Positions 1 through 9,358 are shown, numbered from the stretch's first letter. The stretch is DNA of 64,000 bases from Halomonas stenophila (GCF_014192275.1 NZ_JACHXR010000012.1:1-64000), one strand, 5' to 3'. Notes: generated by a model not told the origin, from the sequence alone. Numbers and translations are program-made.

Positions 1-812
1 GCGAACAGCGAGGGGATGGGCGGCATGCGCTTGACGGCGAGCACGATCACCAGCAGCGCCGGCAGCAGCAGCCAGGGCGAGATGGTGAAGTTGGCTTCCA
101 GCGCGGCGGTGATGGCCGTGATCTTGTCGAAGGAGGCGGCCTGGTCATCGATCAGGGTGAAGCCCGCCACCAGGTAGATGACGAAGGCGATCAGCATCGA
201 CGGGATGGTGGTCGGCATCATGTTCTTGATATGGGAGAAGACGTCGGTGCCGGTGACGGCCGGGGCGAGGTTGGTGGTGTCCGACAGCGGCGAGATCTTG
301 TCGCCGAAGAAGGCGCCCGAGACGACGGCGCCGGCGGTCCAGTACATGGGGATGTCGAAGCCCGCACCGATGCCCATCAGCGCCAGGCCGACCGTGCCCA
401 CGGTGCCCCACGAGGTGCCCAGCGACACCGAGACCACCGAGCAGAGCAGCATGGCCGCGGCCAGGAAGATGGTCGGCGAGAGCAGCGTCAGGCCGTAGTA
501 GATCAGGGTCGGCACGGTACCGCTGGCGATCCACACGCCGATGATCATGCCCACGCAGATCAGCACGGACACCGAGGGCAGGGAGACGTGGATGACGTGG
601 AAGACCCCTTCCTCGATATGCTTCCACTTGAAGCCGAGCCTGATGCCCACCAGGGCCGTGATGGCCAGGCCGATGGCCAGGGGGATATGCGGCGTGAAGT
701 CGCCGAAATAGAACAGCTGGATGCCGAGCACCAGCAGGGTGAGAACGACGGGGGTCAGGGCCAGTGCCAGACCGGGCTTTTGATACCGTATTGATGTTGT
801 TGTGTCTTTCAT
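1..812 (-). CDS. nhaC: NhaC-family Na+/H+ antiporter (3' end outside window)
   Basis: Inner-membrane antiporter expected to expel Na+ in exchange for H+, fitting a salt-adapted cell. About 270 codons are visible; the C-terminal part lies beyond the left edge. Reading the minus strand from the ATG at 812 gives a series of hydrophobic segments and the family signatures GTSWGTVGT and FFGDKISPLSDTTNLAP, typical of NhaC transporters. A purine-rich AAGGA precedes the ATG by a few bases. It is divergent from an Lrp/AsnC regulator at 1151, and two dyad-symmetric sites lie between them, so control by that regulator is an inference. The family assignment is firm; the exact ion specificity is not shown by sequence. 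Confidence 0.9.
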   Translation of the reverse strand, partial: MKDTTTSIRYQKPGLALALTPVVLTLLVLGIQLFYFGDFTPHIPLAIGLAITALVGIRLGFKWKHIEEGVFHVIHVSLPSVSVLICVGMIIGVWIASGTVPTLIYYGLTLLSPTIFLAAAMLLCSVVSVSLGTSWGTVGTVGLALMGIGAGFDIPMYWTAGAVVSGAFFGDKISPLSDTTNLAPAVTGTDVFSHIKNMMPTTIPSMLIAFVIYLVAGFTLIDDQAASFDKITAITAALEANFTISPWLLLPALLVIVLAVKRMPPIPSLF

Positions 813-1068
813 GGGGTTGTCCTTCGGTGTGAAGTGCGCTTCGTGGCTTGTTGTTGGTCGTGCCGCAGCGAGCCGATGCTTCGCGATCCTCCCTCGTGGT
901 CTGGCGCCTGTGACAGGCGCGGTGTGATCGGTCATGGCAGGCGGCGGATGGCGCTCCCCTTCCGGGGGCCATGCCCGGCCAGAAGGCTGCCGTTGCCCGC
1001 GAGGTGAGACGCCGGGCCTCACCTGGTGCGGTCTGGCGGTTCCTGCTGAAGCCTTCTAGCCTGATTGT

Positions 1069-1083
1069 TAGCCACTATGGCTA
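1069..1083. promoter_or_regulatory. 15-bp palindrome, candidate Lrp/AsnC operator
   Basis: TAGCCACTATGGCTA has perfect 5-bp arms around an AT-rich centre. Length and layout resemble Lrp-family half-dyads. It lies in the divergent nhaC/lrp spacer, 68 bp upstream of the regulator start. The rest of the spacer (813-1068) shows nothing further that I can support. Confidence 0.45.
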
Positions 1084-1096
1084 GGCATTGGCTCTA

Positions 1097-1115
1097 AAAT
1101 ATCCTGTTGATATTT
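1097..1115. promoter_or_regulatory. 19-bp palindrome in nhaC/lrp spacer
   Basis: The sequence has perfect 7-bp arms (AAATATC and GATATTT) around CTGTT and sits in the only AT-rich stretch of this spacer, directly upstream of the regulator start at 1151. It is a plausible autoregulatory operator or core promoter element. The regulator that binds it is inferred only from adjacency. Confidence 0.45.
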
Positions 1116-1150
1116 GCCTTTGTCCTTAATATGAGGTTCAGATAGGCAAT

Positions 1151-1651
1151 ATGGCTAGCAAGGGTGGGCAACTGGATCGCATCGACCGACGCATTCTCCA
1201 GCAACTTCAGGAACATGGACGCTTGCCCATCGTGGAGCTGGCCGCTCGGGTGAATCTCACCAAGACGCCCTGTGCCCAGCGCGTGCGGCGGCTCGAGCAG
1301 GCCGGCATCATCCGCGGTTATCGGGCCGACCTGGACCCGCAGCAGTTGGGGGCGGGCCATGTGCTGGTGGTGCAGGTGACCCTGGACAAGACCAGCGAGG
1401 ATGCCCTCGAGCAATTCAATCGGGCGGTGCGCCTGATTCCCGAGGTGCAGGCCTGCTATATGGTGGCGGGGAATTTCGATTACCTGCTGAAGGTGCGCAC
1501 CCAGGACATCACGGAGTATCGAGCCGTGCTGGGCCAGCAGATCGGCAGACTGCCGAACGTGCACCAGACGCATTCCTATATCGTGATGGAACTCGTGAAG
1601 GACGACGTGACGGTACCGATATCCCTGGATACCCCGTCCCGAGCGGAGTGA
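1151..1651 (+). CDS. Lrp/AsnC-family transcriptional regulator
   Basis: Protein of 166 residues, the usual Lrp/AsnC size. An N-terminal winged helix-turn-helix (about residues 8-60, with LDRIDRRILQQLQ and LTKTPCAQRVRRLEQAG) is followed by an AsnC/RAM ligand-binding domain (about 70-150, containing VAGNFDYLLKV). Such proteins form octamers and usually sense amino acids. It is divergent from nhaC across a spacer with two palindromes, so autoregulation and control of nhaC are reasonable inferences. The ligand cannot be read from sequence. Confidence 0.9.
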   Translation: MASKGGQLDRIDRRILQQLQEHGRLPIVELAARVNLTKTPCAQRVRRLEQAGIIRGYRADLDPQQLGAGHVLVVQVTLDKTSEDALEQFNRAVRLIPEVQACYMVAGNFDYLLKVRTQDITEYRAVLGQQIGRLPNVHQTHSYIVMELVKDDVTVPISLDTPSRAE

Positions 1652-1771
1652 CACCCGACGACCCGGGCGGCCGGGGACGAGGCGGGCGAAAACGGTGCAT
1701 CCTCGTGAGGGTTGCGCCCGAGCCCCGGGGCCGCCACCTTGAAGACGAGCGGCTCACCGGGAGGGGCGAGG

Positions 1772-2446
1772 ATGCGACGGGAACGTGAGGGCCCGGAATG
1801 GGGGGAGCGTCGCGGGCCGTCCGTGATCGGCCTGCTGCTGCTGGTGAATGGCCTGGCCTTTCTGGCGCAGTTGGCCATGCCGGGGCCGATGTTTCGCTAC
1901 CTCGCGCTCTGGCCCCTGGGGGCGCCGCCGGAGGCGCTGCCGCTGCCCGTCGGCATGCCGACGGGCGAATTCCACCTCTGGCAGCTGCTGAGCTATGCCT
2001 TCCTCCACGGCAGCCTCTTCCACCTGGCCATCAACATGTTCGTGCTGTGGATGTTCGGCAGTCCCCTGGAACGTGACTGGGGCAGCCAGCGCTTCGCCCT
2101 CTACTATTTCCTGTGCGTGCTGGCGGCGGGGGCGGTGCAGCTGATGGTGGCCTCGATGGGGCAATACGCCCCCACGGTGGGGGCCTCGGGGGGGATCTAC
2201 GCCCTGCTGCTGGCCTTCGGCATGCGCTATCCGAACCAGTACATCCTGTTGCTGATCCCGCCGATCCCGATGAAGGCCAAGTACTTCGTGGTCGTCATCG
2301 GCCTGGTCGAGCTGTGGTTCGGTATCGCCGGCACCCGCCAGGGCGTGGCTCACTTCGCCCACCTGGCGGGGATGGTGGCGGGGCTGGTCCTGATGCTCGC
2401 CTGGCGGCAGCGGCCGCGGCCGCCGTCGTCACGATGGCGGAACTGA
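1772..2446 (+). CDS. Rhomboid-family intramembrane serine protease
   Basis: Protein of 224 residues with about six membrane segments. The catalytic dyad is visible: Ser139 in GASG and His197 in HFAHLAG, with the oxyanion-side His84 and Asn88 in HLAINM. Rhomboids cleave transmembrane substrates within the inner membrane. I chose the ATG at 1772 because GGGAGGGG lies just upstream; a TTG 20 codons earlier has no ribosome site. The substrate is unknown. Confidence 0.92.
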   Translation: MRREREGPEWGERRGPSVIGLLLLVNGLAFLAQLAMPGPMFRYLALWPLGAPPEALPLPVGMPTGEFHLWQLLSYAFLHGSLFHLAINMFVLWMFGSPLERDWGSQRFALYYFLCVLAAGAVQLMVASMGQYAPTVGASGGIYALLLAFGMRYPNQYILLLIPPIPMKAKYFVVVIGLVELWFGIAGTRQGVAHFAHLAGMVAGLVLMLAWRQRPRPPSSRWRN

Positions 2447-2523
2447 TTGGCGAGCGACGGCGTTCTCGCCTCGCGGTCTATGCTGAAGAGCATGTCGATC
2501 ATGCATCCGGTCGAGGCTGCCTC

Positions 2524-2778
2524 ATGCGTACCCTGTTGATCATCGCCCTCGGCGTGGCGGCCGTCTTGTTGCTCCTGCGCTACTGCCCGGTCGCGCGGCG
2601 AGCCCCGGCCATGGTCGGCTTCAGCCTGGTGTGGCTGGCGGTGTGTGCCTGGAACCTGAGCGTCGGCCTGTCCCATGGCCATGCCCTGGGGGAAGAGCTG
2701 CTGGTTCATGCCGTCCTGTTCGGCGTGCCGGTGGCGCTGGGCTGGTGGCGGGTGAGGTGGGGCGATGCCGCGGCCTGA
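2524..2778 (+). CDS. Small membrane protein, function unknown
   Basis: An 84-residue protein starting at ATG 2524, with a weak GAGG upstream. It is almost entirely hydrophobic and likely has three membrane segments (about residues 1-18, 28-46 and 56-76), ending in a short basic tail. I do not recognise a family. It lies on the same strand between the rhomboid gene and the ltrA remnant. Coding is supported by the coherent hydrophobic pattern and the good spacing to both neighbours. Confidence 0.55.
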   Translation: MRTLLIIALGVAAVLLLLRYCPVARRAPAMVGFSLVWLAVCAWNLSVGLSHGHALGEELLVHAVLFGVPVALGWWRVRWGDAAA

Positions 2779-2811
2779 AAGGGAAAGCCATCATCGGAGT
2801 CGGGAACGACC

Positions 2812-3051
2812 ATGTCGTCAGCATCGTCATCGGGGCTGAGGCCCCATCCCCTGATGCGTATCCGTGACGGGCGTGAGGCCCGGGTCAGTTATGTCGAACT
2901 GCTGTTCGACCTGATCTATGTGTTCGCGATCATCCAGGTCTCGCACTTCCTCCTCGACCACCTGACCCCGCTCGGTGCCCTCCAGGCGCTGCTGCTGTGG
3001 TTCGCGGTCTGGCTGGGCTGGCAATATACCGCCTGGGTGACCAACTGGTGA
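2812..3051 (+). pseudogene. Truncated LtrA (low temperature requirement A) remnant
   Basis: The 79-residue frame matches only the beginning of LtrA-type membrane proteins: a basic leader, then YVELLFDLIYVFAIIQVSH and LLWFAVWLGWQYTAWVTNW, the first two membrane segments of a family usually near 400 residues. A stop follows at once, and no other frame downstream (3052-3148) continues the family, so the 3' part is lost rather than frameshifted. The oppositely oriented diguanylate cyclase begins its 3' end 97 bp later, suggesting a rearrangement removed the rest. A short translated product is possible. Confidence 0.7.
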
Positions 3052-3148
3052 GAGGTGGTTGCCTGCATGACGGAACGGTATCCCGCCTGACGCACGAGAT
3101 CCCCCGCGCCAACTCGCGGCGAGCCTCGAGGCCGTGGTTGTCGGTGCC

Positions 3149-4195
3149 TTACGCCGCCTGTGGCGCACCGTGGACGCGTATGCGGTTGCCCCCCGACGCC
3201 TTGCTGGCGTACATCGCTTGATCGGCGTGAGCGAAGAGGCTTTCGAAACTGTCGCCATGTTCGGGGTAGGAAGCCACCCCGATACTGATCGGTGAGGCCT
3301 GTTCGCCCGGATCGGTGATCAGGCGATGTAACATCCTCACCGCGCCCCTGGCATCGGTGTCCGGCAGCATGATGACAAACTCGTCGCCACCATAGCGAGC
3401 CAGCAGATCGCTGCTGCGCGTGTGGTCCGTGAGCTGTTGGGCCAGGGCCGTGATGATGTGGTCTCCGGCCCCGTGGCCCTGGGTATCGTTGATGTCCTTG
3501 AGGCCATCCATGTCGATGACCACGATGCTGTAGGGGCGTCGTGACCGCCTGGCCATCGCGTGAATCGGCTGCACCAGGTCGTTGAAGGCGCGGCGGTTGA
3601 ACAGGCCGGTCAGGGGATCCCGGCTGGCCATCTCGAGCAGCATTCGATTGGATACCTGGATCCCGTCGACCAGCGCCGATGTCAGGTAACCGACGATGAG
3701 GAAGGCGATGAGGTTGATGCTGACGAGGGACAGGTTGGACGGCGCCGTGAGGTTCTGGTCGCCAAGCTCGAACAGCAGCAGCACGCAGGCACCGATCACC
3801 ATGACCTCCAACATGGTGGCCAGCACCCCAAGCGTCAGGGCACTGGTTACCACCGCCAGCAGGTAGAGGCTCGTGAGGGGGCCGGAGACCCCCTGGGTGC
3901 TGTGGAGAAACCAGGTGATGAAGCCAATCATGACCCAGGTATGAATGGCCAACAGCCAACGGTGCCGGCTGCCGAAGAACTGCAGCCGGCTGGCGATCAG
4001 GCTAAAGCCGAAATAGAGCGCCGTGGTGATCAGCAGCCAATGGCTATTCTCATCCGGGGCGCCAATGATCGCCAGGTAGAGGACGATCAGAGTGACGAGC
4101 AACCACTCGAGCTGGTGCAACCCCGTCATGAAGCCCTGAAGCTGGATGCGCCGAGAGTCCCAGGAGAGCGGGGGGAGGGGGTCATTGCCCTTCAT
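3149..4195 (-). CDS. Membrane-bound diguanylate cyclase (GGDEF)
   Basis: Protein of 348 residues that would make cyclic di-GMP from two GTP. The N-terminal half (about 28-180) has about six hydrophobic segments, forming a membrane sensor region without a recognised ligand domain. The GGDEF domain spans about 185-340: SRDPLTGLFNRRAF, the active-site GGDEF at 269-273, and an RxxD inhibitory site (RSSD, 260-263) exactly five residues upstream, so catalysis and product feedback are both predicted. There is no EAL domain. It is monocistronic, tail-to-tail with the ltrA remnant. Confidence 0.93.
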   Translation of the reverse strand: MKGNDPLPPLSWDSRRIQLQGFMTGLHQLEWLLVTLIVLYLAIIGAPDENSHWLLITTALYFGFSLIASRLQFFGSRHRWLLAIHTWVMIGFITWFLHSTQGVSGPLTSLYLLAVVTSALTLGVLATMLEVMVIGACVLLLFELGDQNLTAPSNLSLVSINLIAFLIVGYLTSALVDGIQVSNRMLLEMASRDPLTGLFNRRAFNDLVQPIHAMARRSRRPYSIVVIDMDGLKDINDTQGHGAGDHIITALAQQLTDHTRSSDLLARYGGDEFVIMLPDTDARGAVRMLHRLITDPGEQASPISIGVASYPEHGDSFESLFAHADQAMYASKASGGNRIRVHGAPQAA

Positions 4196-4310
4196 TGATT
4201 ACCCTTCTTGTTGTTTTCACCGTCAGTCCTGCAACGACCGGATCTCGAGTGAAAAACTCTCATGCGAAGGGCATGGAATCAATCTTTCTGCCTCCTGGCG
4301 TGTGCGCCCA

Positions 4311-4333
4311 GGCGCGGGCATGAGGCCCGCGCC
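4311..4333. other. GC-rich hairpin in the 4196-4381 spacer
   Basis: GGCGCGGGC and GCCCGCGCC flank ATGAG as a perfect 9-bp stem, downstream of the small minus-strand gene at 4382. No T-run follows on either strand, so it is at best a weak or Rho-assisted terminator. Confidence 0.3.
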
Positions 4334-4381
4334 GGCGCCAGCACTGGTGGAGAGGGACTCGCGCGGTCCACGGCTATCGGC

Positions 4382-4699
4382 TCAGTGTGGGCGCTGCCTG
4401 CCCCCGGGGGGCTGGCGAGTGAAGCGCACCGGCGGGCGGTAGCGTTCCTCCCTGGACGCCTGCTCCGGTGCCGGGCGCACGTGCCAGCCGCGGCGGGTCG
4501 CCCAGGCCTTCAGCTCGCGGTAGTCGAGCAGCGGATGCTCCCGGGTATAGGGGTTGGGGGACGACGAGGGAAAGGCGTTGGCCACATGGGGGTAGTGGGC
4601 CAGGGCGACCGCGTCGCCATGGGCCGCCAGGGCGCGGTCCAGGGCCGATTGCCACGCCCGGGGGTCGCGATGGGTGGTGCTGTGTTGGGTTGCATGCAT
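4382..4699 (-). CDS. Hypothetical soluble protein, 105 residues
   Basis: I do not recognise the family. The protein is rich in His, Arg and Pro, has no membrane segment or signal peptide, and carries aromatic and Pro-rich stretches such as HYPHVANAFPSSSPNPY and LLDYRELKAWATRRGWHV. I chose the ATG at 4699 over one five codons upstream at 4714, because the upstream codons themselves contain GGAGGG, seven bases before the 4699 ATG, which looks like its ribosome site. It lies alone between the diguanylate cyclase and the nrdB terminator. Confidence 0.55.
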   Translation of the reverse strand: MHATQHSTTHRDPRAWQSALDRALAAHGDAVALAHYPHVANAFPSSSPNPYTREHPLLDYRELKAWATRRGWHVRPAPEQASREERYRPPVRFTRQPPGGRQRPH

Positions 4700-4768
4700 C
4701 GGATTGCCCTCCATTGTGTCGCCTGGGACCAGGCGTCGCCCGGGCGGTGCGGCTGCCCGGAACTCATG

Positions 4769-4803
4769 AAAAACGCCCCGCCCGGCGGAACCGGACGGGG
4801 CGT
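4769..4803 (-). terminator. Intrinsic terminator downstream of nrdB
   Basis: On the minus strand a 13-bp stem (ACGCCCCGTCCGG pairing with CCGGGCGGGGCGT, one G-T wobble) with a TTCCG loop is followed by a TTTTT tract (4769-4773). It lies about 140 bp past the nrdB stop and should end the nrdAB transcript. Confidence 0.8.
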
Positions 4804-4945
4804 CATCATCGGGATGGAAGCCGGCCGGCGAGAGCCCGGCTTCCGGCCGCGGGAGGCCATGGGACGTGCCCGACGACGGGCTCCCGGGAAATGCGGTATC
4901 GATTCGCCGGTGTCATCATGCCAAGGCCTCCGCGTGTCGTCGTGA

Positions 4946-6202
4946 TCAATCCCAGCTCAGTGCGCCACCCACCTGATACTCGGTGACGCGGGTCTCGAAG
5001 AAGTTCTTCTCCTTGCGCAGGTCGATGATCTCGCTCATCCACGGGAAGGGGTTCTCGGCGCCCGGGAACTGCTCCTTGAGGCCGATCTGCGCCAGGCGGC
5101 GGTTGCAGATGAAGTGCAGGTACTCCTCCATGATCGCCGCGTTCATGCCCAGCACGCCGCGGGGCATGGTGTCGCGCGCGTAGGCGATCTCCAGCTCGGT
5201 GCCCTCGAGGATCATCTGGGTGACCTCGTCCTGGAACTCGGGGGTCCACAGGTGCGGGTTCTCGATCTTGATCTGGTTGATCATGTCGACGCCGAAGTTC
5301 AGGTGCATCGACTCGTCGCGCAGGATGTACTGGAACTGCTCGGCAACGCCGGTCATCTTGTTGCGCCGGCCCATGGAGAGGATCTGGCTGAAGCCGCAGT
5401 AGAAGAAGATGCCTTCGGTGACGCAGTAGAAGGCGATCAGGTTGCGCAGCAGCTCCTGGTCGGTCTCCGGGGTGCCGGTGTGGAAGTCCGGGCGCGCCAG
5501 CGACTGGGTGTGCTTGAGGCTCCAGGCGGACTTGGCCGACACCGAGGGCACCTCGCGGTACATGTTGAAGACCTCGCCCTCGTCCATGCCCAGCGACTCC
5601 ACGCAGTACTGGTAGGCGTGGGTGTGGATCGCCTCCTCGAAGGCCTGGCGCAGCAGGTACTGGCGGCACTCGGGGTTGGTGATCAGGCGGTAGACCGCCA
5701 GCACCAGGTTGTTGGCCACCAGCGAGTCGGCGGTGGAGAAGTAGCCCAGGCTGCGCTCGACGATGCGGCGCTCGTCCTCGGTGAGGCCGTCCGCGCTCTT
5801 CCATAACGCGATGTCGGCGTTCATGTTCACTTCCTGGGGCATCCAGTGATTGGCGCTGCCGTCCAGGTACTTCTGCCAGGCCCACTCGTACTTGAAGGGC
5901 ACCAACTGGTTGAGGTCGGCGCGAGCGTTGATCATGCGCTTGTCGTCGACGTCGATGCGCGCCGCCCCCACTTCCAGCTCTTCGAGGCCGGCGGCCACGT
6001 CGAGCTCCTCGAGGGACTGCTGGGCGCGGGCCAGGCGGTCCCGGTCGGCGACCTGGTAGGCGCCGGCGCTGTCGCGGACCTCGGCGGCGGGCGCCTCGGC
6101 CTGGGGCGCGGCGGGCTGCGGAGCGGGTGCCGGCTGAGGCGTCTCGGCGACCGCGCTATTGTCGTCAATCGTGTCTTCGTGGAACTCGTTCCAATCGATC
6201 AT
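4946..6202 (-). CDS. nrdB: Ribonucleoside-diphosphate reductase, beta subunit
   Basis: Protein of 418 residues that houses the di-iron tyrosyl-radical cofactor used by NrdA for aerobic dNTP synthesis. After an Ala/Pro-rich N-terminal extension of about 80 residues, the ferritin-like fold holds the ligands Asp159 ([10 protein letters not shown]), Glu190 and His193 (EEAIHTHAY) and the radical Tyr197. Presence of both Asp159 and Tyr197 argues against the class Ic (Chlamydia-type) enzyme, which has Glu and Phe there. It lies 123 bp downstream of nrdA in the same direction and is followed by a strong terminator. Confidence 0.96.
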   Translation of the reverse strand: MIDWNEFHEDTIDDNSAVAETPQPAPAPQPAAPQAEAPAAEVRDSAGAYQVADRDRLARAQQSLEELDVAAGLEELEVGAARIDVDDKRMINARADLNQLVPFKYEWAWQKYLDGSANHWMPQEVNMNADIALWKSADGLTEDERRIVERSLGYFSTADSLVANNLVLAVYRLITNPECRQYLLRQAFEEAIHTHAYQYCVESLGMDEGEVFNMYREVPSVSAKSAWSLKHTQSLARPDFHTGTPETDQELLRNLIAFYCVTEGIFFYCGFSQILSMGRRNKMTGVAEQFQYILRDESMHLNFGVDMINQIKIENPHLWTPEFQDEVTQMILEGTELEIAYARDTMPRGVLGMNAAIMEEYLHFICNRRLAQIGLKEQFPGAENPFPWMSEIIDLRKEKNFFETRVTEYQVGGALSWD

Positions 6203-6325
6203 GTTCTTCCTCGTTCCTCGGAGGTGGAAGAGACAAGAAGGAAGCGCCCTTCGGGCGGAAGAAGGGGCGTGGGCCTTCCCTCTTCATCGGCGCGCCGCGC
6301 CGCCTTCCCTCTTCCTTCTTGGTCG

Positions 6326-9241
6326 TTACTGGCAGGCCTCGCAGCCCAGCTCGTCCATGTCGCCCGCCGAGGGCGCCCGGGAGCCGCTGCCGCCCTTGCC
6401 CTGCAGGAAGTCGTCGATGCCCTTGGGCTCTCCATGCGCAGAGGGCTCCGGCGTCGGCTCCGGGGCGGCGGAGGGGCCCGCGCCGGGCGAGGCGTTGCTC
6501 ACCGCGTTGAGGTTGCCGCGGTCCACGGTGGACTTCTCCACCGAGGTGGCGCCCAAGGCGCGCAGGTAGTAGGTGGTCTTGAGGCCGCGGAACCAGGCCA
6601 TGCGATAGGTCACGTCCAGCTTCTTGCCGGAGACGCCCTTGATGTAGAGGTTCAGCGACTGCGCCTGGTCGATCCACTTCTGGCGCCGGGCGGCGGCCTC
6701 GACCAACCACTTGGGCTCCATCTCGAAGGCGGTGGCGTACTTGGCCTTGAGGTCGGCCGGGATGCGGTCGATGGGCTGGACGCTGCCGTCGTAGTACTTG
6801 AGGTCGTTGATCATGACCTCGTCCCACAGGCCGCGGTCCTTGAGGTCGTTGACCATGTAGGCGTTGACCACGGTGAACTCGCCCGACAGGTTCGATTTGA
6901 CGAACAGGTTCTGGTAGGTCGGCTCGATCGACTGCGAGACGCCGCAGATATTGGAGATGGTCGCGGTCGGGGCGATGGCCATGACGTTGGAGTTGCGCAT
7001 GCCCTGGGCGGCGATCTTCTCGCGGATGCGCTCCCAGTCCTGGGTCGCGGAGGTGTCGACCTCGATGTACTTCTCGCCGCGCTCCTGCTTCAGTTTCTCG
7101 ATGGAGTCGATGGGCAGGATGCCCTGGTCCCACAGCGAGCCCTCGAAGCTCTGGTAGCGGCCGCGTTCGGCGGCCAGGTCGGCGGAGGCCTCGATGGCGT
7201 GGTAGCTGACTAGCTCCATGGAGCGGTCGGCGAAGCTCACGGCCCCCTCGGAGGCGTAGGCGATGTCCTGGGCGTAGAGGGCGTCCTGGAAGCCCATGAT
7301 GCCCAGGCCCACCGGGCGATGCCTGAAGTTGGAACGCTCCGCCTGGGGCACCGCGTAGTAATTGATGTCGATGACGTTGTCGAGCATGCGCACGGCGGTG
7401 CGCACGGTCTTCTGCAGCTTGGCGCCGTCGAACTCACCGTCGGTGACGTGCTGGGCCAGGTTGATGGACCCCAGGTTGCACACCGCGATCTCGTCGGGCG
7501 AGGTGTTCAGGGTGATCTCGGTGCACAGGTTGGAGCTGTGGACCACGCCGGCGTGCTGCTGCGGGCTGCGCAGGTTGCAGGGATCCTTGAAGGTGATCCA
7601 GGGGTGGCCGGTCTCGAACAGCATCGAGAGCATCTTGCGCCACAGGTCCTTGGCCTTGACGCGCTTGAACAGCTTGAGGTGGCCGTTACGGGTCATCTCC
7701 TCGTATTCCTGGTAGCGCTTCTCGAAGGCGGCGCCGTACAGGTCGTGGAGGTCCGGGCAGGTGGCCGGCGAGAACAGGGTCCACTCCTGGTCGTCGAAGA
7801 CCCGCTTCATGAACAGGTCCGGCACCCAGTTGGCGGTGTTCATGTCATGGGTACGACGACGGTCGTCACCGGTGTTCTTGCGGAGCTCGAGGAACTCCTC
7901 GAGGTCGAGGTGCCAGCTCTCCAGGTAGGCGCACACCGCGCCCTTGCGCTTGCCGCCCTGGTTGACGGCCACGGCGGTGTCGTTGACCACCTTGAGGAAC
8001 GGCACCACGCCCTGGGACTTGCCGTTGGTGCCCTTGATGTAGGAGCCCAGCGCGCGCACCGGGGTCCAGTCGTTGCCCAGGCCGCCGGCCCACTTGGAGA
8101 GCAGGGCGTTGTCGCGGATGGCGCTGTAGATGCTGTCCAGGTCGTCCGGCACGGTGGTCAGGTAGCAGCTGGAGAGCTGGCTGCGTACCGTGCCCGAGTT
8201 GAACAGGGTCGGGGTGGAGGCCATGTAGTCGAAGCTGGAGAGCAGCTCGTAGAACTCGATGGCCCGCGCCTCGCGGTCGTCCTCGTTGAGCGCCAGGCCC
8301 ATGGCGACGCGCATGAACATCACCTGGGGCAGCTCGTAGCGCACCTCGTCGCGGTGGATGAAGTAGCGGTCGTAGAGGGTCTGCAGGCCCAGGTAGGTGA
8401 ACTGGGCGTCGCGGGTGTGATCCAGGGCATCGCCCAGGCGCTCGAGGTCGAACTCGGCCAGCCGCGGGTCGAGCTGCTCGAACTCGATGCCCTTCTCGAT
8501 GTAGGCCTGGAAGGCCAGCTTGTAGTAGTCGGCCATCTCCTGGTAGGTCGCCTCGTCGGCGATGCCCAGGAACGACAGCGCCTCGCGGCGCAGGTTGTCC
8601 TGCAGCAGACGGGCGGTGACGTAGGTGTAGTTGGGGTCCTTCTCCACCAGGGTGCGCGCGGTCATCATCAGCGCCTGGGAGACGCCGTCCACGGTCACGC
8701 CGTCGTAGAGGTTCTTCAGGGAGTCGTCGACGATCTTGCCCGGCTCGACGTTGGCCAGGCCCTCGCAGGCGTCGAAGACCAGGGTCTCGACCCGGCCCAG
8801 GTCCAGCGGGCGGGTGCTGCCGTCGACGGCGGTGACGTTGAGGGTCGGGTGCGGCTTCTCGATGTCGCCGCCGGCCTCGGCGCGGGCGCGGGCGTGCTCC
8901 TCGCGGTAGAGCACGTAGGCGCGGGCCACCTTCTGCTCGCCGGCGCGCATCAGCGCCAGCTCGACCTGGTCCTGGATGTCCTCGATGTGGACGGTGCCCC
9001 CGTCGGGCATGCGACGCTGGAAGGCCTGGGCGATGCCCTCGGAGGCGCGCTGCACGAAGTCGCGCACCCGCGAGGAGGTGGCGGCGTTGTCGCCCTCCAC
9101 GGCGATGAAGGCCTTGCTCAGGGCCACGGCGATCTTGCCGGCATCGAAGGGCACCACATCGCCGGTGCGCTTGATGACACGCAGGGTCTGCGGTGCGGTA
9201 ACGGAGACGGACGGACGGTCCGGAGTAGCGGTGGTATCCAT
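6326..9241 (-). CDS. nrdA: Ribonucleoside-diphosphate reductase, alpha subunit
   Basis: The 971-residue catalytic subunit of class I ribonucleotide reductase. Two ATP-cone-like regions precede the barrel (about 20-115, starting LRVIKRTGDVVPFDAGKI, and about 130-215, more divergent); a two-cone NrdA is known from Pseudomonas. The barrel carries the active-site cysteines (SQLSSCYL, HSSNLCTEI, CNLGSINL) and the radical-transfer YY near the end. A Pro/Ser-rich linker leads to the C-terminal LGCEACQ redox pair that is re-reduced by thioredoxin or glutaredoxin. It is transcribed first, with nrdB following; the upstream region holds NrdR and DnaA sites. Confidence 0.97.
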   Translation of the reverse strand: MDTTATPDRPSVSVTAPQTLRVIKRTGDVVPFDAGKIAVALSKAFIAVEGDNAATSSRVRDFVQRASEGIAQAFQRRMPDGGTVHIEDIQDQVELALMRAGEQKVARAYVLYREEHARARAEAGGDIEKPHPTLNVTAVDGSTRPLDLGRVETLVFDACEGLANVEPGKIVDDSLKNLYDGVTVDGVSQALMMTARTLVEKDPNYTYVTARLLQDNLRREALSFLGIADEATYQEMADYYKLAFQAYIEKGIEFEQLDPRLAEFDLERLGDALDHTRDAQFTYLGLQTLYDRYFIHRDEVRYELPQVMFMRVAMGLALNEDDREARAIEFYELLSSFDYMASTPTLFNSGTVRSQLSSCYLTTVPDDLDSIYSAIRDNALLSKWAGGLGNDWTPVRALGSYIKGTNGKSQGVVPFLKVVNDTAVAVNQGGKRKGAVCAYLESWHLDLEEFLELRKNTGDDRRRTHDMNTANWVPDLFMKRVFDDQEWTLFSPATCPDLHDLYGAAFEKRYQEYEEMTRNGHLKLFKRVKAKDLWRKMLSMLFETGHPWITFKDPCNLRSPQQHAGVVHSSNLCTEITLNTSPDEIAVCNLGSINLAQHVTDGEFDGAKLQKTVRTAVRMLDNVIDINYYAVPQAERSNFRHRPVGLGIMGFQDALYAQDIAYASEGAVSFADRSMELVSYHAIEASADLAAERGRYQSFEGSLWDQGILPIDSIEKLKQERGEKYIEVDTSATQDWERIREKIAAQGMRNSNVMAIAPTATISNICGVSQSIEPTYQNLFVKSNLSGEFTVVNAYMVNDLKDRGLWDEVMINDLKYYDGSVQPIDRIPADLKAKYATAFEMEPKWLVEAAARRQKWIDQAQSLNLYIKGVSGKKLDVTYRMAWFRGLKTTYYLRALGATSVEKSTVDRGNLNAVSNASPGAGPSAAPEPTPEPSAHGEPKGIDDFLQGKGGSGSRAPSAGDMDELGCEACQ

Positions 9242-9358
9242 GGCGCCGGGGTTCCCTACCTTGGTGTGTCGGGTGGTCGAAGGCCGCCGGACGGCGACGG
9301 TTGACAGCTATGAGAGTGATTGCTATGGCACAGGATGTGGTGTCCTCGCCGAGGTCGA

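Noticed and set aside
4946..6202. NrdB as a class Ic (Mn/Fe, radical-free) subunit
   Set aside because: Tyr197 and Asp159 are present at the positions where class Ic enzymes have Phe and Glu.
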